A DNA stretch of 64,000 nt from Bin5 sp965218625 (GTDB lineage: Bacteria; Chloroflexota; Anaerolineae; Caldilineales; Caldilineaceae): NCBI GenBank assembly GCA_965218625.1, contig CBDCLG010000017.1, forward strand, positions 248,001 through 312,000, given 5' to 3'. Below are positions 1 to 9,001 of the stretch, piece by piece. Both the position numbers and the translations under genes were made by a program. The notes under the pieces are model-generated. The model saw only the letters and a program-made list of their open reading frames with translations. It was not told where the DNA came from and did no database searches. Within the stretch, counting starts at the first letter, position 1. The number at the start of each line of letters is the position of its first letter.

Positions 1-309
1 CAAATGGGGGCGGGCGCGCTCACCGTCCTGCAGCGGCGCGTGCGCGACGATGCCGCGAATGCGCGTCTCCTCCTGCGCCAGCTCGGTGACCCACTGCGCC
101 TCGCGCAGCGCCTGCGCCGGTAGACAGTCGGCCTCCTCGAAAACGATCGCGGCCAGCTCGAGCGAAACGCCGGCGCGCGCCCGCTCCAGGTCGGCCGGCA
201 GATGCGGATGCGCGATCGGCGACCCGCCCGCCAGCCACGGGTAGTCGATCACCGAGTCGTCCCAGAAATGGACGTGCGTATCGACATAGCGGCCCGCGCC
301 CTCAGTCAT
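1..309 (-). CDS. Amidohydrolase family 2 (lactonase-like), 5' part only
   Basis: Only the first 103 codons lie in the window; the gene runs off the left edge. The N-terminus reads MTEGAGRYVDTHVHFWDDSV. The DTHVHFWD strand with its HxH metal pair is the signature of the amidohydrolase_2 (PF04909) TIM barrels that include L-fuconolactonase and L-rhamnono-gamma-lactonase, which hydrolyse sugar lactones made by dehydrogenases. Its ATG overlaps the last 8 bases of the mutarotase gene (ATGACTGA), so the two are probably translationally coupled. A complete paralogue sits at 46001-46876. The lactonase role is inferred from family and context. Confidence 0.85.
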   Translation of the reverse strand, partial: MTEGAGRYVDTHVHFWDDSVIDYPWLAGGSPIAHPHLPADLERARAGVSLELAAIVFEEADCLPAQALREAQWVTELAQEETRIRGIVAHAPLQDGERARPHL

Positions 310-625
310 GGTGGAACACCTCCTCCATCTCGGCCCACTTCTCGCCCTCCGCCGCGCTCTCCACCGGCTGCTGGCAGGGGTCGGTCAGCTTCCACCACGC
401 CTGCGTCACCGGATCCTCCGCCATCTTCGCCATATCGGCCTCGTAGTCCTCCCCGACATACTCGTAGTAGGCGAAGAGATAGCCGTCGCGCATGAAAATC
501 GAGTAGTTGCGGATATTGCTGTCGCTGATGCGCTGCAGGACGCCGGGCCATGTGTTCTCGTGCAGATGCACATACGCGTCCTCCAGCTCCGGCCTGACGC
601 GAATGACCATTCCGTATCGCTTCAT
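302..625 (-). CDS. rhaM: L-rhamnose mutarotase family protein (copy 1)
   Basis: A 107-residue RhaM/YiiL-family protein, the usual length for these dimeric ferredoxin-like-fold sugar mutarotases, which interconvert the alpha and beta anomers of L-rhamnose. It starts MKRYGMVIRVRPE. Residues matching the E. coli active-site positions are present: Tyr18, His22 and Tyr41 (NIRNYSIF), with a Trp pair at 77-78. It lies between a Gfo/Idh/MocA dehydrogenase and an amidohydrolase, the typical setting of the many family members in sugar-acid operons whose real substrate is unproven. Compare copy 2 at 43349-43672, which has lost Tyr41. Confidence 0.9.
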   Translation of the reverse strand: MKRYGMVIRVRPELEDAYVHLHENTWPGVLQRISDSNIRNYSIFMRDGYLFAYYEYVGEDYEADMAKMAEDPVTQAWWKLTDPCQQPVESAAEGEKWAEMEEVFHHD

Positions 626-639
626 CGCTCTACTCCGTC

Positions 640-692
640 TTTCGAGTTTTCGGTTTCGAGTTTTCAGTTTTCAGAAACAGCGGATGGCCAGG
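640..692. repeat. Short intergenic phrase repeat (GTTTTCGGTTTCGAGTTTTC type)
   Basis: The gap between the dehydrogenase and the mutarotase consists largely of repeated GAGTTTTC/CAGTTTTC phrases. It belongs to the low-complexity intergenic family seen throughout the window. No promoter or terminator was recognised in it. Confidence 0.6.
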
Positions 693-721
693 TCTTGGGC
701 AGTTGCCGAAAACCGAGAACC

Positions 722-1756
722 TCAAATCAGAGGCAGATCGACCGCGGCCCCGCTGCGCCGGCTGAGGTAGACGGCTTCGGTGAACTCCATGTATTTCACG
801 CCGGTCTCGAAATCGGTGTGGGTGATCTGCTCCTGCCCGCGGATCGCGCTGATGAACTCCTCCTCGACGCGCCAGCCGCCGGCCTCGTGGTCGGGGACAT
901 CGATCTCGCTGAGGCCGTCATCGCCGCGGCGGCCGCCGCTCAGGACGTCCTCGCTGAAGCGCAGCGTGCCCTCGCTGCCGTAGATCGTGGCCGAGGCCGG
1001 CTCGCCGAAACCGGTAACGTTGCTGACCTGGATGTGGGCCTGCCCGCCGCAGGCCAGGTCGGCGACGATGTCGATATGGTCGGGAATGCGCACGCCCATC
1101 AGGCGGCCCTCTTCATCGATGCGCATCGGCGTGAAGGTCTTGCTCATGGCCATGACGCTGGTGGCCTCGCCGACCCAGCGCAGCATCGCCTCGTACCAGA
1201 TGCCCATCGACATCACGTTCAGACCGCTGAAGTCCATGTTGTGACGCCAGTGCATCGTGTTGTCCTTGTCGATGAAGGCGCCGCCGGCGTGAATGTCGAC
1301 CACGAGGACATCGCCCAGCCAGCCGTCGCGGATCAGCCGCTGGATCGTGCGGTCGACGCGCAGGCTGAAGGGCGACGGCACGATCTGCGCCACCAGGTGC
1401 GGGTACTCGCGCAGCGTATCGTACATGCGGTGCGCCTCGGTCGCGTTCATCGCCATGCGCGCCTCGCACATAACGTGCTTGTCCGATTCGAGCGCGGCGA
1501 CGGTGGCGAGACTGTGCATATAGGGCCAGGTGCCGATCACGACCGCGTCGATGTCCGGCGCGTCTACGATCTCCTGCCAGCTGGTGCAGACGCGCTCGAT
1601 TCCGAAACGCTGCGCGACTCGCTCACCCGACTCCTGGCTGCGGTTGCAGACGGCGACGATCTCGACGCCGTCGATCGCCTGCAGGCCGGGGATATGGCGG
1701 TCGCGCGTGTTGGCGCCGGCGCCGATGATGCCGACGCGGATATTGTCCTGAGTCAT
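722..1756 (-). CDS. Gfo/Idh/MocA family NAD(P)-dependent oxidoreductase
   Basis: A 344-residue cytoplasmic dehydrogenase. The N-terminal Rossmann fold is shown by RVGIIGAGANTRDRHIPGLQ (residues about 7-26), followed by EIVAVCNRS and the C-terminal alpha/beta substrate domain of the family. Members oxidise sugars, inositols or aminosugars. The ATG is preceded by AGGAGG at good spacing (AGGAGGAAGGA-ATG). It is the first gene of the operon dehydrogenase - mutarotase - amidohydrolase, an arrangement consistent with oxidation of a sugar to a lactone followed by hydrolysis. Substrate is not predictable from sequence alone. Confidence 0.9.
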   Translation of the reverse strand: MTQDNIRVGIIGAGANTRDRHIPGLQAIDGVEIVAVCNRSQESGERVAQRFGIERVCTSWQEIVDAPDIDAVVIGTWPYMHSLATVAALESDKHVMCEARMAMNATEAHRMYDTLREYPHLVAQIVPSPFSLRVDRTIQRLIRDGWLGDVLVVDIHAGGAFIDKDNTMHWRHNMDFSGLNVMSMGIWYEAMLRWVGEATSVMAMSKTFTPMRIDEEGRLMGVRIPDHIDIVADLACGGQAHIQVSNVTGFGEPASATIYGSEGTLRFSEDVLSGGRRGDDGLSEIDVPDHEAGGWRVEEEFISAIRGQEQITHTDFETGVKYMEFTEAVYLSRRSGAAVDLPLI

Positions 1757-1854
1757 TCCTTCCTCCTGTCTACCAGTGGTTAGTGGCTAGTGAATAGTGG
1801 ACAGTAACTTCACGAAGCGTTATCTGTCCTTTTTTTGGATGGACTGTGGTGAGA

Positions 1855-1860
1855 ATTATA
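1855..1860 (-). promoter_or_regulatory. Candidate -10 box upstream of the dehydrogenase operon
   Basis: Reading the minus strand, TATAAT lies about 100 bases upstream of the dehydrogenase start in an AT-rich patch (TATATAATTC). No convincing -35 hexamer is seen at 16-18 bases, so this is tentative. Confidence 0.3.
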
Positions 1861-1989
1861 TATGATAGTACACAAAGTCTTTTTGGCCCTTCCGACGATT
1901 GCTGAATGTTGCCGAACAGATCAGGTGATTGCAGTAGTTGCTCTCAGTTCACGTCAAGATCACAGACAGGCCATAGAAGAGATCGGTCG

Positions 1990-4900
1990 CTATACCGCCT
2001 CCATCAGTACGAGTATCGCTGCAATTCGCCTGGCGGTGTCTGTGAAGTGTTGCACCTCTTCCGGTTTCATAGGCCGGCCCAGGATGCCGTGCTCCCGGTA
2101 GGAGAGCCACTTCTTGAGGACCTGGTAGCCGCCGAGCTTATAGCTCCAGACGGTGGCGGGGACGTTGCGCCAGTAGGCGCGGTCGTTCAGGTAGATGTCG
2201 AAGGTGGTCTCGCCAAGAGTCTTGAGCGGTCTCGCCCAGGGCGGCGCGCTCGTCTGCGGTGTAGGGACGCTCGACGACGCGCCCCGTTGGCCGGGCATGA
2301 CTGCCTTTCCCTGCCCGAAGTGGCCCCAGCCGGCCGTTAGGTCGAAGTCGCTGTGGGCCATGTTACTACCACCAATGGTGGAGGGCACGGCGACCGCGGC
2401 TGCCTCTAAGCGCATTAAACCTTGTGGTGACTCCTGAGACCGGCGTGTACGAGTCAAGCAATGCCGCCAACTTCCTACCCTGCGAGCGGCAGATTTGGAA
2501 ACTCTCCTCCGCAGCTCCCTGTAAACTGTCCATCTGGGCCAGCCCGGGAAGCGGGATGTGCGGCCACTCCATTCGCAACGCGTCAGCGTTGTCCGCGCCG
2601 GTATAGCGGGATCTATGCAGCACCGCGAGGACATGATGAGAACAAGTCCTTCACATGCCCAATCCTAGGCGGTCCAAGGTAGCGCCGAGCTTCGCATCCG
2701 ACAAGATTGGGACTCGACGGCCATCCTGCTACATCTCCAAGCCCCAAACCCTCATCGCGAAGCCAAACTGGGAAAACATTGTTGCACCCGCGTTCGATCA
2801 GGTGAAGCTAGACAAGCACCAAGTGCATGAGCATGGCCTGCGGTTCCGTCCCCCCTCTTCGGGGCTTAAGTGCCTGTGCAGAAGATAGCCACATGATTGT
2901 CCTCGAATATGTGAGACAGGTAGTCAGCACCGTTTGTCATTCAAGGAGGCCTTCGTATCGGCCTCCCAATAGAGCCACCGCGTATCAAAAGGGCGGTAGG
3001 CATGAAACGGACATGAAGTTAGGATCTGGGTGGGGCCGCCGCGGACGAACTAGAGAGTCTCCTCGCGATCTGAGCAACTGCGTCGACAGTAATCCTGAAG
3101 AAGGCTTCATAACCAGATGGGTACTTCGACGACGAATCTCTTCATTTGCTAACAGAGCTTCGTCGAAGTATTCGATTAATGCCGACGCCGAAGCCGTGTC
3201 AAGATCAATGTCAACCAGGAAAGCGATCTCGATTAGCTATGTACGCTCCAGAAAACGAGACCGGGAACAGATTCCGGCAGCGATGGCCACTCGTGCCAGC
3301 CCAATCGTCGTTGACGATTCGTTTGGGCAAATGGCAGTCCAAGAGGCAGACTCGGCACGAACGCTGTCATAGAGTACACTAGGCGCACTGCTTCCGCCGT
3401 GTCAGTCATTAAGTCTTCGCCGCTTGGTCCTTTCCCCACAGAGGTGCCGAAAGTCGATCGGTTCTCTGTCGGCGCGTGATCTGACTTTGCGCACCAAGCG
3501 TAGTAATGGCCGTGCCGACCTGGATGCCCACCTGGTTCTCCTGTCGTAGAAAAGATGCTGGGGTCTGGGTCACCTTCCGGCGTAGTCTTGCCGGTCCTGT
3601 ACTTGTCGCCGTTCAGGTTGTCGATACGTATGGCATCGAAAGCCTCCAGGTAGCGTTCCCTCATACCTGCGAATGCCAGAGCCCGTCCAGCCACGAATAG
3701 TTAGAGATAAAGCAGACAACACCTTGGCCTGTCCTCTCAGCGATGCGCCGCTCAGCCATGCGGAAGAATCTCACATACAGATCATTTAGCGCCTGTCTTT
3801 TCGTGCAGCTTTACACCTGCTTAGTGGCTCCCGGTAAGCGGTAAAGTAAGCTCCCTTTCTTCGTCTATACGGCCACACCTGCGATAGCGGTTGTATGGTG
3901 GATTGCCCACAATGACTAGGATCGGCGCCTCCTGTTTTACCTTCTGGGCGCGGTCCCGTTCTTCCTCTAACTCAGGGAAAGGGGATCGGTTTCTGTTCTC
4001 TTTTGGCTCCCAGCCGGTGAGGGCATTGGTGAGGTAGATGCTAGCCCGCTCCGTTTCGTCGTCTGACAGGGGCGCGTCGAGGTCCTGCATGGTCAATCCG
4101 ACTTGCAGGTGACTGACGACAAAGGGCGCGGGCATGATCTCGAACCCAAACACCCGACTGGTAGCCGCCTGCTTCACCTTCGCTCCGATGAGGGAGCCCA
4201 AACCTTTGCCCTGGAGGTTGGCAGCGATGCGGCGCAGCACCTCGGCAATATACGTGCCGGTGCCGCAGCATGGGTCAAGAACGTAGACGTTCTCGGCCGC
4301 CAGCCCGTCGGCGATACCCAAGTCTTCCTTCAGCGCCATGTCGACCCGCGCGACCATGTAGCGTACCACCTCGGCGGGCGTGTACCAGACGCCCAGCTGC
4401 TTGCGCAGTTCAGGGTCGAAGGCTTCCAGGAACGGCTCGTAGAAGTACGGCACGGCCTCTCCTGCGTCGAAGCGGTCGAAGAAGGCCATGCGGTCGACGC
4501 GGTCGAGGGCGGCCGTGGTCCAATCCAGCAGCTCGACAAGACCTAGAGGCTGCAGCTGTGTGGGTGAGGATAGTTGCTGGAAAAGGGCGCGCAGGACGGG
4601 CGCTCTCAGGTGCCAGACGGAGGTTCGCCAGTCGAATGGATCGGAGGGCGCGGGCGTCTGGCGCGACCAGAGCACCCATGCCGAGAAGACGCCGTAGAAG
4701 AGGGTCTGCACCAAGGTGGAGCGGAAGAAGGCCAAACCCTTCTCACCCTCGAAGCGAACGCCCAGAGCCTCCTCCAGGGCCGAGCGCACAACCCGTAGAG
4801 ATGATGCGTCGCCCGCGGCTTCCACCCTCGCCAACCCGTCGCGCGCGTAGGAGGCCATCAGCCAGGCGAGGTCTCTTGGCTCTGTAATTGACGCGCTATG

Positions 4901-5440
4901 GGCCAGCGCCCGGCACAGGTACTCCCCGAGACCGGCCCCGAGCTCACGCGCAAGAGCACGGGGCTTTTCGAGCCGAAGCTCGAACTCCTCCGAGGAGTGG
5001 GCGAGCCGGAATGTCTCCAATTTTGTGGGCATGCCTGCCGCGTCCTCGCCGACCAATACGAAGTCGCGGGTGTTGGTGACGAGGACGAGCCGGTACTTGC
5101 TCCAATACTTGCTGACTTGTTCACCGGATGCCGTGAGCCAGGCGTCATCGGTGACGGGTTTGACCTCGACCACCCCGCGCTCCGGGAGCTGGCCCTTGCG
5201 CGGCTTTCCACCCTTGACTTGGCGAGAGGTATAGAGACCGAGGTCTGGATGGCCCGCGCCTTGCTCTGCAAGCTCGCCGACGCAGAACACCTTGGGCTTG
5301 AGCATGTCTCCAATGGCGTTCAGCAGATTGGTCAGAGGAGGGTAGTAGGAGCGCTCGTCGGTGGCCCCACCGGACGCTCGGATCCGACGCAGGTCGGAAA
5401 GGTACTCCTCAACTGCCAATGCCAGCTTCTTTGTGTTCAT
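1990..5440 (-). pseudogene. Type ISP-like DNA methyltransferase (RM enzyme), multiply frameshifted
   Basis: A broken gene of about 1,100 codons. The first 539 codons (5440-3821) are open: an N-terminal region, then SAM motif I DPCCGTGTYIAEVL near residue 393 and catalytic motif IV NPPYN near residue 515, as in adenine N6-methyltransferases. Downstream the family sequence continues only by changing frame. LNDLYVRFFRMAERRIAE and NYSWLDG lie at 3800-3670, MRERYLEAFDAIRIDNLNGD at about 3665-3600, LFPVSF at about 3270, FLVDIDLD at about 3220, MEWPHIPLPG at about 2570, and the C-terminal block YKLGGYQVLKKWLSYREHG and EEVQHFTDTARR at 2120-2030. At least four frameshifts separate these. The specificity-domain block matches the C-terminus of type ISP restriction-modification enzymes. 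No helicase or nuclease part is seen. Non-functional as it stands. Confidence 0.88.
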
Positions 5441-5636
5441 CCATTTGTCCAGGGATTGATCAGTTCAATCCCACTCCCCGCACAGTCGTCCACATCGTTT
5501 TAAACAAAACCCTAACCATAATGGAAACCAACGCGTTCCCCCTCAGTCGAAAAACCTTGAGACACAAAAGGTCTGTTTGCTATTGCATAGATTCCCGCTA
5601 TAGCTGTTGAACGCGCTTCTGTCGGGGCTTTGCCGC

Positions 5637-5858
5637 TCATTCTTCAGCGGCTGAATCGGCATAGGCTTCTGCCAGATAGCGATCGTGGTTGACGGAGAGA
5701 TCGTCGACACCGCAGGAGAAAGCGCCGATAATGGAAAGGGCGCGCCGCCTCCGCTCCTCTCGGTCGATACTGTCCGAACCGCAATTCATCTGATCGACGC
5801 AGTTGGGATCATCCACCGCGTTTGGCGGACAAGGCGCCTGCATGTGTGCGCAGTCCAT
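5637..5858 (-). pseudogene. Possible VapB-type antitoxin C-terminal remnant
   Basis: A 73-codon open frame whose end, RRRALSIIGAFSCGVDDLS followed by HDRYLAEAYADS, resembles the C-terminal tail of ribbon-helix-helix VapB antitoxins ('...SGLSDLSERHDEYLAEAY'). The first half (MDCAHMQAPCPPNAVDD) does not look like the DNA-binding part, and no PIN toxin follows, so this is best read as a leftover tail. It sits directly upstream (divergent) of the aminotransferase. The assignment rests on the tail motif only. Confidence 0.35.
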
Positions 5859-6030
5859 ATCTCGGCCTTAACCATCTCCCCTGCGTTGTAAAGCTCTGTC
5901 TGATCGATGGCTGGCACACAAGCGCATCTGCCCGCATTCTAACATAGGTACCGCGAAGACACACGGGATCTTGCCCATCGCACGACCGCCTTGACGGCGT
6001 CCCCTTGCAATAGACCGCAAGGCGAGATAC

Positions 6031-6039
6031 TGGTATGAT
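6031..6039 (+). promoter_or_regulatory. Candidate extended -10 promoter of the aminotransferase
   Basis: TGGTATGAT (TGn plus a near-consensus -10) lies 46 bases before the aminotransferase ATG. A TTGCAA at 6005-6010 is too far upstream (23-base gap) to be its -35. Confidence 0.35.
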
Positions 6040-6084
6040 CGCAGCATACACAATGCCGATCCTACAGAGGAAGCGAGAGCAAAA

Positions 6085-7446
6085 ATGACCGTTGCCCCTT
6101 CGATTTCAGAGTTGGACGTGCGCGCCCTTTGGCACCCGCTGATGCAGCACAAACCGCTGGCCGACAATCCGCCGCCGCTGATCGTGCGCGGGGAGGGCTG
6201 CTACCTGGAGGACGCGCAGGGCAGCCGTTACCTGGACGCGATGGCCGGCCTGTGGTGCGTCAACATCGGCTACGGCCGCCGCGAGCTGGCCGAAACCGCG
6301 GCCGCGCAGATGACCGAGCTGGCCTATCTCGCGCCGACCATGACCCACCCGCCCGGCGCGCAGCTGGCCGGCAAGATTCTGGACGTGCTGGGCTGGCGCG
6401 GGCGCGTCTACTTCTCCTCGAGCGGCTCCGAGGCCAACGAGGTCGCCTTCAAGATCGCGCGGCAGTATCACCTGCAATCGGGCAAGGCGGGCGGCGCCAA
6501 CCGCTACAAGATCATCGCCCGCCACCGCGCCTATCACGGCAACACACTGGGCGCGATGAGCGCCACCGGCCAGGCTGAACGCAAGATCGGCTACGGGCCG
6601 ATGGCGCCCGGTTTCCTTCACGTGCCGCCCCCCTATCCCTACCGCGCCCACCCCAAGCTCAGCGCGGCCGAGCACGGCCTCGCCTGCGCCCAGGCAATCG
6701 AGGAGACGATCATCTACGAGGGGCCGGAGACGGTCGCCGCGCTGCTGATGGAGCCGATCATCTCCGGCGGCGGCGTGCTGGTCCCGCCCGACGAATACCT
6801 GCCGCGCGTGCGCGAGATCTGCGACGAGTACGGTGTGCTGCTCATCTTCGACGAGGTCGTCTCCGGCTTCGGACGCACGGGCAGGCTGTTCGGCCATCAG
6901 CTGTGGGAGGTGCAGCCGGACATCATCACGATGGCCAAGGGGCTATCGAGCGGCTACATGCCGCTGGCCGCGACCGCCGTGCAGGAGTATATCTTCGACG
7001 CCTTCATGGGCGAGGCCGGCGACCTGCGCCACTTCCGCCACATCAACACCTTCGGCGGCCATCCGGTCAGCACCGCGGTCGGCCTGCGCAACCTGGAGAT
7101 CGTGGAGGACGAGGGGCTGGTGGAGAACGCGCGCGACGTGGGGACGTACGCGCTGGAACAGCTGGAGGGCCTGACGTCGCACCCGTGGGTAGGCGAGGCG
7201 CGCGGGCGCGGGCTGCTGCTGGGCGTGGAGCTGGTGGCGGACAAAGAGACGAAAGAGCCGCTGGATGACGCCGAGGTGCTGGCGGTCCTTGCGCGCTGCA
7301 AACAGGCCGGGGTGATCCTCGGCCGCAACGGCAACACCGTTCCGGGCCTGTGCAACATCCTGATCATGGCGCCGCCGCTGGTGGCGACGAAGACGGAGAT
7401 CGATCTGCTGATCGAGGCGCTGGTCTTCGCCCTGGGCGAACGTTAG
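6085..7446 (+). CDS. Class III PLP-dependent aminotransferase
   Basis: A 453-residue cytoplasmic class III (omega) aminotransferase, full length. Visible landmarks are FSSSGSEANEVAFKIAR (PLP-phosphate region, about 112-128), LIFDEVVSGFGRTGR (Asp binding the pyridine nitrogen, about 253-267) and MAKGLSSGYMPLAA with Lys285 as the Schiff-base lysine. The family includes taurine-pyruvate, beta-alanine-pyruvate and related omega-amino acid aminotransferases; the amino donor cannot be fixed here. The ATG is preceded by AGGAAGCGAG at suitable spacing. It is monocistronic and convergent with the sulfatase, whose stop is 31 bases away. Confidence 0.9.
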   Translation: MTVAPSISELDVRALWHPLMQHKPLADNPPPLIVRGEGCYLEDAQGSRYLDAMAGLWCVNIGYGRRELAETAAAQMTELAYLAPTMTHPPGAQLAGKILDVLGWRGRVYFSSSGSEANEVAFKIARQYHLQSGKAGGANRYKIIARHRAYHGNTLGAMSATGQAERKIGYGPMAPGFLHVPPPYPYRAHPKLSAAEHGLACAQAIEETIIYEGPETVAALLMEPIISGGGVLVPPDEYLPRVREICDEYGVLLIFDEVVSGFGRTGRLFGHQLWEVQPDIITMAKGLSSGYMPLAATAVQEYIFDAFMGEAGDLRHFRHINTFGGHPVSTAVGLRNLEIVEDEGLVENARDVGTYALEQLEGLTSHPWVGEARGRGLLLGVELVADKETKEPLDDAEVLAVLARCKQAGVILGRNGNTVPGLCNILIMAPPLVATKTEIDLLIEALVFALGER

Positions 7447-7476
7447 CACCGGGCGAACGATAACCCTGAACGAACG

Positions 7477-8817
7477 CTAACGCTGACGCATATCCAGCCG
7501 CTCGCGGTCGCGCCACAGGCTGACCGCGCCGGCGCCGGCGTCCGGATCGGTCTCGTCCGCGCTGTCGACGTAGGAACCCGCCGGCGCCGGTACAGGTCCC
7601 CGCAGAAGCGGATCGTCGGTCCGCTCCATCCACGACCACAACCGCGTGCGCATCTCGGCCAGCGGCTCGGCGTAGGCCGCATCCTTCACCAGGTTGCACG
7701 CTTCGTTGGGGTCGTAGATCAGATCGTACAGCGCCTCCTGGTGGACCGTGCGCTCGGTCAGGCCGTTCTCCAGCAGATACCCCTTGCTCGGCCCGTCATC
7801 GATATTGGGCAGCGTGGTCGTCGGCCACCGGTCGAAACGGCGGATGTACTTCCAGCGCTGCGTGCGCAGCGCCCGCTTCGGCTCGTACGCGGCGTGATAG
7901 GTCACCTCCGCGAAGATCTCCTCGTTGATCTCGTCCGCCGTCCCCGCCACCAGCGGGACAACCGACCGCCCTTCCAGCCATTCCGGCGGCTCGACGTCGA
8001 GCAGCTCGCACAGGGTTGGGTAGATATCGATCTGCGAGATCATGCCGTCCACGACCTTGCCGCCGTCGAAGCCGTGCGGCCCGCGCACGATCAATGCCAC
8101 GCCCATGCCGTGATCGGTCAGCGTGCATTTCATGGCGGGGAAGGCCAGCCCGTGGTCGGTCGTGTAGATGAAGAGCGTATCGTCGGCCAGGCCGGCCCGG
8201 TCGAGCGCTTCCAGAACGACCCCGACCTGGTCGTCGAGAATCTTGGCCATACGCTTGTAGGATGCCGTGTCGTAGCGGGTCTGCGGTGTATCGGGCAGCG
8301 GCGCCGGCGGCAACGTATAGCGTTGGTCCTCCTCCTCGGTCGGCTGCGGGAATTCGCGGTGGGTCTCGAAGTAGCCGACCGCGAGGAAAAACGGCCGGTC
8401 GTGCTCCCGGTTGATGAACTCGACGGCGGCCGCGGTGGTGCTGTGCGCGCTCTCGCGCCCGCTGTGGTTGACCTCCGCGATCCACTCGTAGCCGAGCGTG
8501 CGCGTATCGAGCACCAGGTGCTGGAAGCCGCACAGGGCGGTACGGTAGCCGTGGCCGCGCAGAAAGTTCGCCAGGTGCCGTTCAGGATGTTGCAGATAGA
8601 AGTCCCGGTTGGCGAGGCCCAGCTGGCCGCAGCCGTGCGCGTTCTGGCCGGTGAGCAGACAGGCGCGGCTCGGTGAGCAGGTCGGCGCGGCGTTGAACGC
8701 CCTGCGAAAGAGGACGCCATCCTCGGCCAACCGCTGCAGATTGGGCGCAGGAACCGCATGGCCGTAGGGCTGGAGATACCGGCCCGTGTCATGGGAATGC
8801 AGATAGATGATGTTCAT
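7477..8817 (-). CDS. Formylglycine-dependent sulfatase (arylsulfatase family)
   Basis: Encodes 446 residues from the ATG at 8817, chosen because AGGAGGT lies 8 bases upstream and the protein begins MNIIYLHSHDTGRY, the first strand of the alkaline-phosphatase fold with metal ligand Asp10. The sulfatase signature CSPSRACLLTG (Cys47, modified to formylglycine, then Pro49 and Arg51) is intact, as is TTDHGLAFP with metal Asp and His. It hydrolyses sulfate esters, perhaps on sulfated polysaccharides. No signal peptide is seen, so it is probably cytoplasmic, acting on imported sugars. The maturase is not in the window. A longer upstream frame exists but lacks a ribosome site. Confidence 0.92.
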   Translation of the reverse strand: MNIIYLHSHDTGRYLQPYGHAVPAPNLQRLAEDGVLFRRAFNAAPTCSPSRACLLTGQNAHGCGQLGLANRDFYLQHPERHLANFLRGHGYRTALCGFQHLVLDTRTLGYEWIAEVNHSGRESAHSTTAAAVEFINREHDRPFFLAVGYFETHREFPQPTEEEDQRYTLPPAPLPDTPQTRYDTASYKRMAKILDDQVGVVLEALDRAGLADDTLFIYTTDHGLAFPAMKCTLTDHGMGVALIVRGPHGFDGGKVVDGMISQIDIYPTLCELLDVEPPEWLEGRSVVPLVAGTADEINEEIFAEVTYHAAYEPKRALRTQRWKYIRRFDRWPTTTLPNIDDGPSKGYLLENGLTERTVHQEALYDLIYDPNEACNLVKDAAYAEPLAEMRTRLWSWMERTDDPLLRGPVPAPAGSYVDSADETDPDAGAGAVSLWRDRERLDMRQR

Positions 8818-8955
8818 CGAAAGACCTCCTGATTGCCTTTTTCCTGTTGCCAGAGCGCTGCCGCTCTCCCCTTCCGCCGCCCGCCTATCCAGCGGCAACC
8901 CAGCCGTAGTCTACCACTCCCCACGATTCCCTTTCCACTGACCACTACCGTTCCC

Positions 8956-9001
8956 CACTATCCACTATCCACTATCCACTATCCACTATCCACTATCCAC
9001 T
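8956..9001. repeat. 7-bp tandem repeat (CCACTAT)n, about 6.5 copies
   Basis: Perfect heptamer array ending in TGCCG. On the minus strand it reads GGATAGT repeated, and it overlaps the 3' end of the MFS transporter gene, supplying its last codons and its stop. The same heptamer recurs at 34405-34415, 39856-39870 and 55024-55068. Confidence 0.95.

Noticed and set aside
308..1783. 491-codon plus-strand frame opposite the mutarotase and dehydrogenase
   Set aside because: It spans two well-supported minus-strand genes and their gap, and its sequence matches no family. High-G+C antisense shadow.
8956..9001. CRISPR-like array
   Set aside because: Units are only 7 bases with no spacers.
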